A stretch of 25,533 nucleotides of DNA from a virus, in the IMG/VR virus record IMGVR_UViG_3300048996_000017, positions 1 to 25,533 of that record. One strand, given 5' to 3'. A model generated the notes under the pieces. That model saw only the letters and a list, made by a program, of their open reading frames with translations. It had not been told where the DNA came from and made no database searches. The position numbers were made by a program, and so were the translations under genes. Shown here in pieces: positions 15,344-23,131 of the stretch (the first letter of the stretch is position 1; every line of letters starts with the position of its first letter).

Positions 15344-16291
15344 ATGGCAATCGGGGCACCCACCTCTTCGCTGCCTATTGCGACGGGCACGCTGAATGGG
15401 CCGAGCACGGCGGACCTGCCGGACTTGGCCTACACGCTCGACGATTATCGGTTCGGGACCGGGACGTCAGTAATCGTCACTGACGTGACGGTCGGCGAGG
15501 TCGGCATCATCTCCACCGACTCGCAGCTCCCCCGCGCCGACGGCGTGCGGTTCGGCCGAGACTTTCAGTCGAACCGCACCATCACATTCGAGATCGCGAT
15601 TGCCGAGTCGCCGCACCGCGACGGCGGCAAGGCGCTCGATGTCCTCGACACGCTCACTGACGCCTGGTCGGCCGATGAGACGCGTTTGACGCCCGGCAAG
15701 GTGTCCACCCTGCGGATGGCCCGGAACGGCCGCGTACGGCGCTGCTACGGGCGCGCACGGAAGTTCGCTACGACCTCCGAGCGCACCAAGGGCGGCTGGA
15801 TCTACGCGACGGCCGAATTCGTCACCGTCGATCCGAACTTCTACGCCGACACGGAACTCAACAACACCGTGTCGATCATCCCGGTTCAGGGCGGCGGGCT
15901 GCTCGCGCCGTTGGAGGCACCGCTCTCCACGCTCGGCATTTCATACGGGCCGGGAGACGTCATCGTCGGCGGCACCGTCGCGTGCTGGCCGATTTTCCTC
16001 ATCAACGGCCCCATTCAGAAGCCGAAGATCAATGTCGTCGGGGAATGGTCGGCGACCGTCGACATCGACCTCGCCCACGACGAATGGCTCGTAATCGACT
16101 CGCGGCCTTGGTCGCGAGGCGTCCGCAAGAACAGCACCGTGAATGTCGCCGGTAGGCTGAACTCCGATGCTCCGCGACTTTCTGAAATCCGTTTGGCCCC
16201 TGGCCCGCACGAGGTCGTGTTGAGCGGTATTGACCCGACCGGGACATCGCAAATGACGATTGCCTGGCGCAACACGCACAAGAATTACTAG
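15344..16291 (+). CDS. Distal tail protein (Dit-like)
   Basis: The 315-aa product is the first gene after the tape measure, the usual place for the hexameric distal tail ring that links tube to tip. A strand phrase, GRDFQSNRTITFEIAIAE, is followed by an acidic helix with KALDVLDTLTDAWSADETR. The strands LRMARNGRVRRCYGRARKF then match the N-terminal tail-component (Sipho_tail) domain. The C-terminal half is a beta sandwich (KINVVGEWSATVDIDL, PHEVVLSGIDPTGTSQ) resembling the galectin-like second domain of Dit proteins. GGGAG (15335-15339) lies 4 nt before the ATG. Confidence 0.8.
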   Translation: MAIGAPTSSLPIATGTLNGPSTADLPDLAYTLDDYRFGTGTSVIVTDVTVGEVGIISTDSQLPRADGVRFGRDFQSNRTITFEIAIAESPHRDGGKALDVLDTLTDAWSADETRLTPGKVSTLRMARNGRVRRCYGRARKFATTSERTKGGWIYATAEFVTVDPNFYADTELNNTVSIIPVQGGGLLAPLEAPLSTLGISYGPGDVIVGGTVACWPIFLINGPIQKPKINVVGEWSATVDIDLAHDEWLVIDSRPWSRGVRKNSTVNVAGRLNSDAPRLSEIRLAPGPHEVVLSGIDPTGTSQMTIAWRNTHKNY

Positions 16292-16305
16292 GAAAGGGCT
16301 GCGCT

Positions 16306-17349
16306 ATGGCTTTCGAGGGTGTGCCGTGGTTTGTCGAGGGCGGTGCAATGCACTCTGCCGAGTCGGCACGGCTCATTGCCTATTTGGCGACCGGCGGCCA
16401 GGAGGGCGTGCTCACGTCGGCCTCGCTGGCGCTGGCGGCACTGCCGGTCCCCGGCGGGGCAATCAACGTGATGCCCGGTGCCGCGACTATTCGCAATCGC
16501 GCGCTCGGTGGGGACTTTCAGTCCTACGTGATGCGCTCGTCCGAGCAAACGCAGGTGCCGATTACCCCCACCGGCAGCTCGGGGCCGCGTACCGACCTCG
16601 TCATTGCCCGCGTCGAGAATCCGCACATCAGCGGCGAGCCGTGGAACACCCCGGCCGACGTCACCAACGGGCCGTACGTGTTCCCGCGCGTTGTCGAGGG
16701 CGTTGACCCCGCCATTCGCAGCATTCATGAGCTGGAATTGGGCTACTCGGCAATCACGCTGGGCAAGCTCACCATTCCGGCGAACACCGGCACGGTCACC
16801 GCCAGCATGATTACCGACCTGCGCTCGGTCTGTAACCCGACGACCGGCACACAGCCCCCGCCCGGCTCTGACGACGGCGACGGCGAGTGCGAGGAGCCGG
16901 ACCCGGTTGTGGTGTGCCCCGGCACCGGCGACGACGGCGACAACAACGACGGCGAGCCGTGCCCGCCCACGCAAACCGACTATTTCACCTGGCCGAGCAG
17001 CGCGGCGTGGAACATCAAGGTCCCCGAGTGGGCGAACTACGCCGACATCGAGATCACGGTGTCGAATGCACAGCTCCGGCTTGGCTCCCTGGGCGGTTTC
17101 CTGCGCCTCGTCATCGGCGGGTTGCAGATGTGGGAGCACCCGTGGCGCTGTGACTGGCCGAATGCCACCGTGCGGAACTCGATTACCTCGGTCCGCAAGG
17201 ACGTCGCCATTCCCGCGAACCTGCGCGGAAAGACCCTGACTTGGGCGCTGCAATTCAAGTGCCTGCCCGGTTTCCCGTCGGGCATGTTGCTCGCGACGAA
17301 GTCCACGCAGGTCAAGATGCAGATTAAGTTCAAGCAAAAGGCGGGGTGA
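16306..17349 (+). CDS. Minor tail protein with acidic Cys-containing linker
   Basis: The 347-aa product starts MAFEGVPWFVEGGAMHSAES, a typical opening of actinophage tail-tip proteins of the upper-baseplate type, and has GPRTDLVIARVENP in its first domain. From about residue 176 to 225 a linker rich in Asp, Gly and Pro carries several cysteines (for example ECEEPDP, VVCPGTG, EPCPP). After the linker comes a separate beta domain (NIKVPEWANYADIEITVSNA) that may bind the cell surface. GGAAAGG (16291-16297) precedes the ATG. Its 3' end overlaps the convergent minus-strand gene by 20 bp. It is likely part of the adsorption apparatus, but the receptor is unknown. Confidence 0.72.
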   Translation: MAFEGVPWFVEGGAMHSAESARLIAYLATGGQEGVLTSASLALAALPVPGGAINVMPGAATIRNRALGGDFQSYVMRSSEQTQVPITPTGSSGPRTDLVIARVENPHISGEPWNTPADVTNGPYVFPRVVEGVDPAIRSIHELELGYSAITLGKLTIPANTGTVTASMITDLRSVCNPTTGTQPPPGSDDGDGECEEPDPVVVCPGTGDDGDNNDGEPCPPTQTDYFTWPSSAAWNIKVPEWANYADIEITVSNAQLRLGSLGGFLRLVIGGLQMWEHPWRCDWPNATVRNSITSVRKDVAIPANLRGKTLTWALQFKCLPGFPSGMLLATKSTQVKMQIKFKQKAG

Positions 17350-17575
17350 GTACCAGGTTAAAGACGTCGGGCTCGCTGTACTCGCGCGGGTTCGTCACGT
17401 CTCGGAATGCGACGGTGGGGTCGTCCTGAGTCCAGGTGCCGTATTGGTTCACAGTGACGGGCCACGTGCCCCCCGTGATGGAAAAGAACATGTCGACGGG
17501 CAAGCCATCGTCAATGAACTTATCCGCTGTCAGCTTGATTCCATCGGAAAACAGTGCGATGTACCGATCGGTCAT
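17330..17575 (-). CDS. Orphan minus-strand hypothetical protein in tail operon
   Basis: This 81-aa gene fills the gap between two tail genes on the opposite strand. The product starts MTDRYIALFSDGIKL, has mixed strands (VDMFFSITGGTWPVTVN) and ends FNLVLTPPFA. No membrane segment or signal is seen, and no family is recognised. Codon choice is as GC-rich at third positions as in its neighbours, and no coding frame covers this stretch on the plus strand, which supports a real gene. There is no Shine-Dalgarno sequence. TACTAT (complement 17582-17587) sits exactly at -12 to -7 relative to the ATG. Longer starts at 17614 or 17638 would overlap the next plus-strand gene. It may be a small beta-fold tail-associated protein or an independently expressed accessory gene. 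Confidence 0.65.
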   Translation of the reverse strand: MTDRYIALFSDGIKLTADKFIDDGLPVDMFFSITGGTWPVTVNQYGTWTQDDPTVAFRDVTNPREYSEPDVFNLVLTPPFA

Positions 17576-17581
17576 CCGGCA

Positions 17582-17587
17582 ATAGTA
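17582..17587 (-). promoter_or_regulatory. Candidate -10 for leaderless minus-strand transcript
   Basis: On the minus strand this reads TACTAT (TANNNT consensus) and would place transcription start on the A of the ATG at 17575. The gene lacks a Shine-Dalgarno site, as leaderless actinobacterial genes do. No clear -35 element. Confidence 0.4.
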
Positions 17588-17600
17588 AGGACTTACGGCT

Positions 17601-17954
17601 ATGGCTAACTCCATCGACTTCCGCAATAAGGCCGTCAACGCTGTTGCGCAGAACGCGGCGGCGGACTACTTCTCGCTCCATTCGGCCGACCCGAGCACGA
17701 CCGGCGCGAACGAGATCAGTGGCGGCACCTACGGCCGCGTCGCTTCGGCATTCCCGGCCTCCACGACCGGCAGTGCGACTAACAGCGGCGCGACCTTGAA
17801 CGTCCCGGCCGGAAACACCATTACCCATTGGGGCCGCTGGACGGCGGCCACCGGGGGTTCGTTCTTCTGCGGCGGCGCTCTCCCGGCCCCTGAGACGTTC
17901 GGTGCGGCGGGCACGTACACGCTCACGAATACCGTCTCGCAGGGCTCCATCTAA
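17601..17954 (+). CDS. Minor tail protein, Gp80-like
   Basis: The 117-aa product (start MANSIDFRNKAVNAVAQNAA) has the layout of small Gp80-like actinophage tail proteins: an N-terminal helix, the phrase NEISGGTYGRVASAFP, and a beta sheet with LNVPAGNTITHWGRW and a Gly-rich turn before FFCGGAL. Such proteins are usually found among tail-tip genes, and their exact role is not established. A possible ribosome site (TAAGGAC) lies about 9 nt before the ATG. The gene starts 25 bp from the start of the divergent minus-strand gene. It is followed by the Gp37-like gene after 21 bp. Confidence 0.68.
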   Translation: MANSIDFRNKAVNAVAQNAAADYFSLHSADPSTTGANEISGGTYGRVASAFPASTTGSATNSGATLNVPAGNTITHWGRWTAATGGSFFCGGALPAPETFGAAGTYTLTNTVSQGSI

Positions 17955-17975
17955 TAGTCCGGAAGTGAGTAGTAG

Positions 17976-19688
17976 ATGGCCGACACGACGACGGAGCTGG
18001 GGCTCACAAGCGCCGTAACGGGCCAGAAGAATGTGGCCAGCACGCGGACGACGACGATGATGCTGTTCAATGCGCGGACCGGGGTTCACCGCAACTCGCA
18101 AACGGTGACCACCGCATTGAACATCGCGAAGGCGAATACAACCAGCAGTGTTCGGCACAACGTCAACACAACGCTCGAACTTTCGCTGGACAACTTCGTT
18201 TTCCACTTCGAGGCCGGCGGTCGATTGTCGCCGCCTCCGGAATTCGAGCTGGTCAGCCCGCAGTACATTCCGCCGTCGGGCCGCGGATTGCGGTTCATCG
18301 TGCAGGACACCATTAGCGGCGAATTCAAGGACTGGGATTTGCCGCTGACCGATGTCGAGCTGACCTACACCCTTTCGGGGCCGACCCTGCTCAAGGCGCG
18401 GCTGGGTCCGGAATACCCGGAGGCGCGCGAATACCAGCTCGACGCGTGGTCCACCTGGATTCACGTCGAACAAGACGGACTCATTCGCGCCTCGGTAATC
18501 GTGCAGCCGCTCGCCGTTGACGGCGAAGACCTGATTATCGACGGCATCGGCGTGACCGGTTACCCGGCCGGAATCCCGTACATGAGCCAGTTGCAGGAAA
18601 TCCTGATCGATCCTGCGGAAATCATCCGCCGCATTTGGTCGCACTTGCAGACCTACCCCGACGGCAACATGGGCGTGACCGTTTCGAATACCGCGACCCC
18701 GCTGCGCCTCGGTGATCCCGAACGGTGGGAATTCGACATCGACGCGGACGGCGTCCAAAAGGTTAAGGACGTCCCCGGCAAGCCGACCCTCGATGACCAA
18801 GGCCAGCCCGAAGACATGAAGAGCGTCATCGAGGACGAGACGCTGGTGATGGTTAAGCAGAATGAGGCGTTCTCGGGGACCTGGGCCGGATTGCAGCAGC
18901 TCGGCTACACCGCGAAGACCTACCAAAACATTCAGGTCATGTATCCCAAGGTCGGGGACCTGTACCGCGCAAAGGTTTTCGGCAAGCAATACGCGACGCA
19001 AACGCTGCCCGTCGTGAAGTACGTCGCGGCGAAGCCCTACGAGCTGGTGTGGTGGGACGAAAAGGACTGCGGGTCCGAGATTGACTCACTCGCCGCCGCA
19101 GCCCCAATCGACTACGTCGAGGTCTGCACGTGGAATGCCGGTCGCACCCTCGTCGACCATCACGTGCAACTCGGATTCCCCCGGCTAGGAACACGGCGGT
19201 TCGACCTCCGCTTTGTCGAGGACGAAAACCTCATGGAAGCTGTGTTCGCTCGGGAAACTCCCGACCAGTACGCCTCCCAGGTGATTGTGCGCGGCTCCGG
19301 GGAGGGGCGTGATTCGATTCGCGGGTACGCGGGTGGGAGGAATCCTCGGCGGCTCCGACGGGTCGTTGCCGTCACAGATCAGACCGTGACTAACGCGACT
19401 CAGGCAAACGCAGTGGCCCGCGCCGAATTGACCCGCCGCCTGGCAGTCACTTCCGTCGAATCCATCACTGTCGACGCTAATCATCCGAATGCCCCCATTG
19501 GTTCGTTCGCTGTCGGCGATGACATTCTGATCCAGGCGCAGATTCCCTACATCGGGACCCTGAAGCTCTGGCACAGAATTACCTCTATCACGTGGGCGCC
19601 GGATGACGGATTCGCGAAGCTGGCCGTGCGCCGCTCCGACCAATTCAACTACGGGCCGAATGCGACCGCCGCCGAGTCGGAGATTTAA
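17976..19688 (+). CDS. Tail-tip protein, ReqiPepy6 Gp37-like (Tal-like)
   Basis: The 570-aa product resembles the Sipho_Gp37 family, named after Rhodococcus phage ReqiPepy6. In actinophages it takes the place of the tail-associated hub protein. Features are an N-terminal low-complexity Thr-rich stretch, the strand phrases LTDVELTYTLSGPTLLKARL and YQLDAWSTWIHVEQDG, and a long middle. The C-terminal hub-like part includes ESITVDANHPNAPIGSF and VGDDILIQAQIPYIG, then a WHRITSITWAPDDG strand pair. No peptidase motif is seen. GGAAG (17961-17965) precedes the ATG. The stop is followed after 8 nt by the fibre gene. Confidence 0.82.
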   Translation: MADTTTELGLTSAVTGQKNVASTRTTTMMLFNARTGVHRNSQTVTTALNIAKANTTSSVRHNVNTTLELSLDNFVFHFEAGGRLSPPPEFELVSPQYIPPSGRGLRFIVQDTISGEFKDWDLPLTDVELTYTLSGPTLLKARLGPEYPEAREYQLDAWSTWIHVEQDGLIRASVIVQPLAVDGEDLIIDGIGVTGYPAGIPYMSQLQEILIDPAEIIRRIWSHLQTYPDGNMGVTVSNTATPLRLGDPERWEFDIDADGVQKVKDVPGKPTLDDQGQPEDMKSVIEDETLVMVKQNEAFSGTWAGLQQLGYTAKTYQNIQVMYPKVGDLYRAKVFGKQYATQTLPVVKYVAAKPYELVWWDEKDCGSEIDSLAAAAPIDYVEVCTWNAGRTLVDHHVQLGFPRLGTRRFDLRFVEDENLMEAVFARETPDQYASQVIVRGSGEGRDSIRGYAGGRNPRRLRRVVAVTDQTVTNATQANAVARAELTRRLAVTSVESITVDANHPNAPIGSFAVGDDILIQAQIPYIGTLKLWHRITSITWAPDDGFAKLAVRRSDQFNYGPNATAAESEI

Positions 19689-19696
19689 GGAGCGCA

Positions 19697-22036
19697 ATGC
19701 AGGTCAACACGGCGGGCACCGGCGCGCTGGAGACAGTCCAGTTCACCGACGAATTGGCGAAGCTCAAGCAGCGCATCGAGACAATCGAGCAAGGCTTGCG
19801 GACGGGCCAGCTCGGTAACAGCTCCGTCGAGAATGGCTCCATTTCGTTCTATGACGCGGACGGCAACGAGCGGACGCGGATCGGAAAGCAGCCGGACGGG
19901 TCCTACGTCGGCGGCGCGCCCATTTACCGGACGTTCCCCCCGACGGTGCCCAAGCCGCCGATTGTGACCGGCGGCCTCGGCCACGTGAAGGTGGAGAGCG
20001 ACGGCCCGACCACCGGCTCTTGGCCTGCCGACTTCTCGCACCTGAATGTCTACGTCTCGCCGGACGGGACCGCCGGTGTCAAGATCGGCTCGATTGTGGG
20101 CCGGGAAAACAGCATCTACATCTACTCCCCCGCCACCGTCGGAAATGTGTACACATTCTGGCTGACGTCGGTGAACCTGTCCGGGGCGGAATCGGCGCCG
20201 TCGGAAGTGCGGACCGGCGTCCCGTCGCAGCTCGTCGGGCAAGACATTCTCGACGGCGCCATTGGCGAATTGCAGCTCGCCAACGACGCCGTGACCGAGG
20301 CCAAGATTGCCGCCGGTGCGGTCGGCACCGCCGAGATTCAAGGCCAGGCAATCGACCTGTCCAAGCTGGCCGACGGATCGGTTTCGGCCGCCCAGCTCAT
20401 TGACGGCGCCGTCCAGACGGAAAAGATCGCTGCCGGTGCCATCGTCACCGAGCTTCTGGCGGCAAACGCGGTCGCGGCCGGGAACATCGCAGCGAGCGCA
20501 ATTACCACCGAGAAGCTGGCGGCCGAAGCCGTATCCGCCGAGAAGATTGCCGCATTCGCGATCAGCGCCGAGAAGATCGCGGCCAATGCGGTCACGGCGG
20601 ACAAGATCCTCGCGCTCAACATCACGTCGGACAAGATCGCGGCGAACGCGATTGCTGCCGGAATGATCCAGGCGGGCGCCATCACGGCGGCCAAGCTCGA
20701 AGCCGACATGATCATCACCAAGCGCATCATCGCCGGTACCGCGAATGGTGCCCGATCGGAAATGCACCCGTCGGACGGCTTTCAGGCATACAACTCGACC
20801 GGCATTCTCGTCGCGCGCTTCGGCGGCACCACCGGCGCCGCCTACCTCAAGGGCACCATCGAATCCGGGTCCGGCGTGGGCCTCGGCCCGACCGCCCTCA
20901 TGGACGGCGCCATCGGCGCGTACAAAATGTATCCGAACACGTCGAATCAGCAATACATTCTGCGGACGTGGACCTCGGATCTGACCGGCGGCGGCGTCGG
21001 CCCGGTCATGGACCTCTACCACGTCTCCCCGACTAACGTCCGGAACGGGCCATACCTCCACATGGAGGTCATCAACGAGACCTCCGGCGCAGCCGCAATT
21101 TGGATGGGCTTCCGCCCGGTGAGCGGCGCCAATACCGAACTCGGCGCCATGCTGAAGATGGGGCACAACCCAACCAACGGCGCCAAGTATTTCGGCCTCT
21201 ACATTCCCGACGGCCCCGGTGTCGAGGCACTGGCCAACGGCCAGGTCACCATTAGCGGCGGGACCACGGGCAATGACCCGTACTACGCCCTCGGGTCCGA
21301 CAATTCCGTGCAAATCCGCGCACAGAACAACCAGCTCGTTCTTCTGATGACCCCGGACGGTGTTGGCTGGTTCGGCGATACGGCGTTCAACAACGGACTT
21401 CAATGCGGCCCGGCAGGCTCTAACGGCATCTTCAACAACGGGGTCGGCAAGACATTCGTCATTGACCACCCGGACGACCCGGACCGATACCTCGTCCATG
21501 CCAGCACGGAAAGCCCCGTCGCAGGCGTCGAGTATTGGGGCACGTGTTCGCTCATCAACGGGTACGGCGAAGTCGAATTGCCGCCGTACTTCGAAAGCCT
21601 CTGCACCGAGGAGAACCGCGTCGTCATCCTCACGCCGGTCGTCGCGACCCTCGACCGGCCGGCCCCGAAGATCAAGAACAAGTTCGTGCCCAAGCGGCCG
21701 ACCCTCGAATACACCGACGTCCGAACCGGCGACAAGTACAAGCGTCAAACGCCGAACTTTGAAGAGGCCATCCCGGCACTCGCCGCGACATATCCCAAGA
21801 ACGGCCGATTCCAGATCCGCGCGGGCGCCTCCCACTCGAACGTGCTGGAAGTGAACTGGCTTGTAAAGGCGGTCCGGCGGAACACGCCGGTCGTGAATGA
21901 GCCGATGAAGAGTGACGTCACGGTCCAGGGCGACGGTCCCTACACCTACATCGACCTGGCGCCCGAACTCGTCAGGACCCAAGTCTCCGACGCCGAATCG
22001 CTCGGTGTCGATATCGCACTGCCGAAGTTCCAGTAA
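19697..22036 (+). CDS. Long tail fibre / minor tail protein with decapeptide-repeat shaft
   Basis: The 779-aa product starts with a coiled coil (FTDELAKLKQRIETIEQGLR), then a Pro-rich joint and an Fn3-like beta domain (residues about 95-175). Residues 188-347 are sixteen consecutive ten-residue repeats close to A-V-S-A-E-K-I-A-A-N, most likely a trimeric shaft. A domain with GARSEMHPSDGFQAYNSTG follows, as in tail proteins that attach a receptor-binding head. The C-terminal 400 residues are beta-rich and include ESLCTEENRVVILTPVVATL, as in a fibre tip. AAGGAG (19687-19692) gives a strong start. It ends just before the endolysin, so it closes the tail block. It is probably the main host-recognition protein. 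Confidence 0.8.
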   Translation: MQVNTAGTGALETVQFTDELAKLKQRIETIEQGLRTGQLGNSSVENGSISFYDADGNERTRIGKQPDGSYVGGAPIYRTFPPTVPKPPIVTGGLGHVKVESDGPTTGSWPADFSHLNVYVSPDGTAGVKIGSIVGRENSIYIYSPATVGNVYTFWLTSVNLSGAESAPSEVRTGVPSQLVGQDILDGAIGELQLANDAVTEAKIAAGAVGTAEIQGQAIDLSKLADGSVSAAQLIDGAVQTEKIAAGAIVTELLAANAVAAGNIAASAITTEKLAAEAVSAEKIAAFAISAEKIAANAVTADKILALNITSDKIAANAIAAGMIQAGAITAAKLEADMIITKRIIAGTANGARSEMHPSDGFQAYNSTGILVARFGGTTGAAYLKGTIESGSGVGLGPTALMDGAIGAYKMYPNTSNQQYILRTWTSDLTGGGVGPVMDLYHVSPTNVRNGPYLHMEVINETSGAAAIWMGFRPVSGANTELGAMLKMGHNPTNGAKYFGLYIPDGPGVEALANGQVTISGGTTGNDPYYALGSDNSVQIRAQNNQLVLLMTPDGVGWFGDTAFNNGLQCGPAGSNGIFNNGVGKTFVIDHPDDPDRYLVHASTESPVAGVEYWGTCSLINGYGEVELPPYFESLCTEENRVVILTPVVATLDRPAPKIKNKFVPKRPTLEYTDVRTGDKYKRQTPNFEEAIPALAATYPKNGRFQIRAGASHSNVLEVNWLVKAVRRNTPVVNEPMKSDVTVQGDGPYTYIDLAPELVRTQVSDAESLGVDIALPKFQ
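20258..20737 (+). repeat. Sixteen decapeptide repeats in tail fibre
   Basis: Sixteen in-frame 30-bp units encode A-[IV]-x-x-x-[KE]-[IL]-x-[AG]-x without a gap. Small residues and Ile/Val/Leu recur at fixed positions (1, 2 and 7), while DNA identity between units is moderate. Confidence 0.9.
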
Positions 22037-22042
22037 AGGAGG
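22035..22042 (+). promoter_or_regulatory. Shine-Dalgarno site fixing the endolysin GTG start
   Basis: AAAGGAGG, 4 nt before GTG 22047, overlaps the fibre stop codon. It decides the start, because the open frame extends 135 bp further upstream inside the fibre gene. Confidence 0.85.
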
Positions 22043-22046
22043 AACC

Positions 22047-22742
22047 GTGCCAACCGCTCAAAACGGTTGGCCCGCATCCGGCGACAAAAAGGTAATCGGA
22101 GTCGACGCCAATTTCGCGGTCGCGGGAGTCAAGTTCCCCGGCGGTGTAAAGGCGGGCGATGCCTCGGTCGTGCTCGGATACGTGGCCCAACAATTCCATA
22201 ATCGAGTCGAAAAGCTGGTGCAGGGATGGTGCTGGGGCTATTCGTTCCGGGAGATCCGTGGCACCTCAACGCAATTGAGCAATCACGCCGCCGCCGCCGC
22301 AATCGACGTGAATGCGCCGAAGCACCCCCTCGGGAAGAGGGGGACGTTCAATGCTGCGCAGGTCCGCGAGATCAATGCGATTGTGAATGAGTGCGGCGGC
22401 GTCGTCCGGTGGGGCGGCGTGTACTCCCGACCCGACGAAATGCATTTCGAGCTGGTCGGCAGTACCGCGCAAGTAGCCGCCGTTGCGCGCAAGCTCCGAG
22501 GCGGAATTGGCGCACCGCCTCCGCCCGCCAGCTCCGACACCGTGTTGCAGCGCGGGAGCACCGGCGACAAGGTTAAGCAATTGCAGCGGGTCCTCAACGC
22601 CTGGTATCCGTTCCTGCACCTCGCGGTCGACGGCATTTACGGTGCGGGCACTGAGGCGGGCGTGAAGGAGCTGCAACGCCGCGCCGGACTGGTAGTCGAC
22701 GGCATCGCTGGACGGGCCACCCTGGGCAAGCTAGGGCTGTAA
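22047..22742 (+). CDS. Endolysin: M15 (VanY-type) peptidase plus peptidoglycan-binding domain
   Basis: The 231-aa product cleaves the peptide stem of peptidoglycan at the end of infection. The N-terminal M15 zinc peptidase has SNHAAAAAID (S78, H80, D87), the family motif S-x-H-x-x-G-x-A-x-D with Ala in place of Gly, and DEMHFE with the third zinc ligand H133. A Pro-rich hinge (156-163) leads to a PG_binding_1 domain (165-230: LQRGSTGDKVKQLQ, VDGIYGAGTEAGVKELQ). There is no signal peptide, so export depends on the holins downstream. GTG 22047 sits behind AAAGGAGG. Specificity (D-Ala-D-Ala carboxypeptidase or L-Ala-D-Glu endopeptidase) cannot be told from sequence. Confidence 0.9.
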   Translation: MPTAQNGWPASGDKKVIGVDANFAVAGVKFPGGVKAGDASVVLGYVAQQFHNRVEKLVQGWCWGYSFREIRGTSTQLSNHAAAAAIDVNAPKHPLGKRGTFNAAQVREINAIVNECGGVVRWGGVYSRPDEMHFELVGSTAQVAAVARKLRGGIGAPPPPASSDTVLQRGSTGDKVKQLQRVLNAWYPFLHLAVDGIYGAGTEAGVKELQRRAGLVVDGIAGRATLGKLGL

Positions 22743-22901
22743 ATGGACGCGTTCGGTATCCCGGCGCCTACTGAGATCGACGACTCTAACGATTATGCTC
22801 ATTACCGCCTGTACGTGAACCTGGCGGCATTGGCAATCGCCGTATACGGGATGGCGACTTTCTTTAGAGAGTTGTCTCCGGAGAGTGGGCCAGTGCCGTG
22901 A
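22743..22901 (+). CDS. Small single-pass membrane protein in lysis cassette
   Basis: This 52-aa gene starts at the ATG immediately after the endolysin TAA and ends in a GTGA overlap with the next gene, which is strong evidence for coding. The N-terminal 22 residues are acidic and polar (MDAFGIPAPTEIDDSNDYAH). They are followed by one transmembrane helix (LYVNLAALAIAVYGMATFF) and a short tail. Such tiny membrane proteins beside lysins are often lysis regulators or pinholin-like proteins. No family is recognised. Confidence 0.72.
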   Translation: MDAFGIPAPTEIDDSNDYAHYRLYVNLAALAIAVYGMATFFRELSPESGPVP

Positions 22902-23131
22902 TTCCCAAGCCGCTGGCAAACGCGATCGTCATTCTGGTCTCCCTCGTGTGGGCGTCAAATTTCGTCGCCAGTATCTTTCTCAGCGAGTATCAGCCGGACA
23001 GCACTCTCAACTTTGTGTTTATGACGATCGTCGGCGGCGCACTCGCATTGCGGCGCGGTCCCACAAACCCTCCGGGTGATGCCCCGCCGGAACCGCCCGC
23101 ACCTCCGCAACCGCCGGGAGTCGCGCCGTGA
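22898..23131 (+). CDS. Two-TM membrane protein, holin-like, Pro-rich tail
   Basis: The 77-aa product starts at GTG 22898 (GTGA overlap). It has two predicted transmembrane helices (ANAIVILVSLVWASNFVASIF and LNFVFMTIVGGALAL) separated by a short polar turn with SEYQPDST. A cytoplasmic-type tail follows, with Arg residues and then many prolines (DAPPEPPAPPQPPG). Size, two helices and the position after the endolysin suit a class II holin or an antiholin. The cassette contains another better holin match at 23940, so the division of labour is unknown. Its TGA overlaps the GTG of the next gene. Confidence 0.7.
   Translation: MIPKPLANAIVILVSLVWASNFVASIFLSEYQPDSTLNFVFMTIVGGALALRRGPTNPPGDAPPEPPAPPQPPGVAP

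Noticed and set aside
17520-19001. 493-codon minus-strand frame that could extend the orphan minus gene region
   Set aside because: It is in a different frame from the 81-aa gene, lies opposite the Gp37-like gene, and has the Arg/Val/Gly-rich look of a shadow.
20258-20737. Regular 30-bp repeats that might suggest a CRISPR array
   Set aside because: Units are contiguous without spacers, in frame, and diverged at third positions. They are a protein repeat.
19685-21982. Minus-strand frame of 765 codons opposite the tail fibre
   Set aside because: It mirrors the decapeptide repeats of the fibre gene and has no ribosome site or neighbour coupling.
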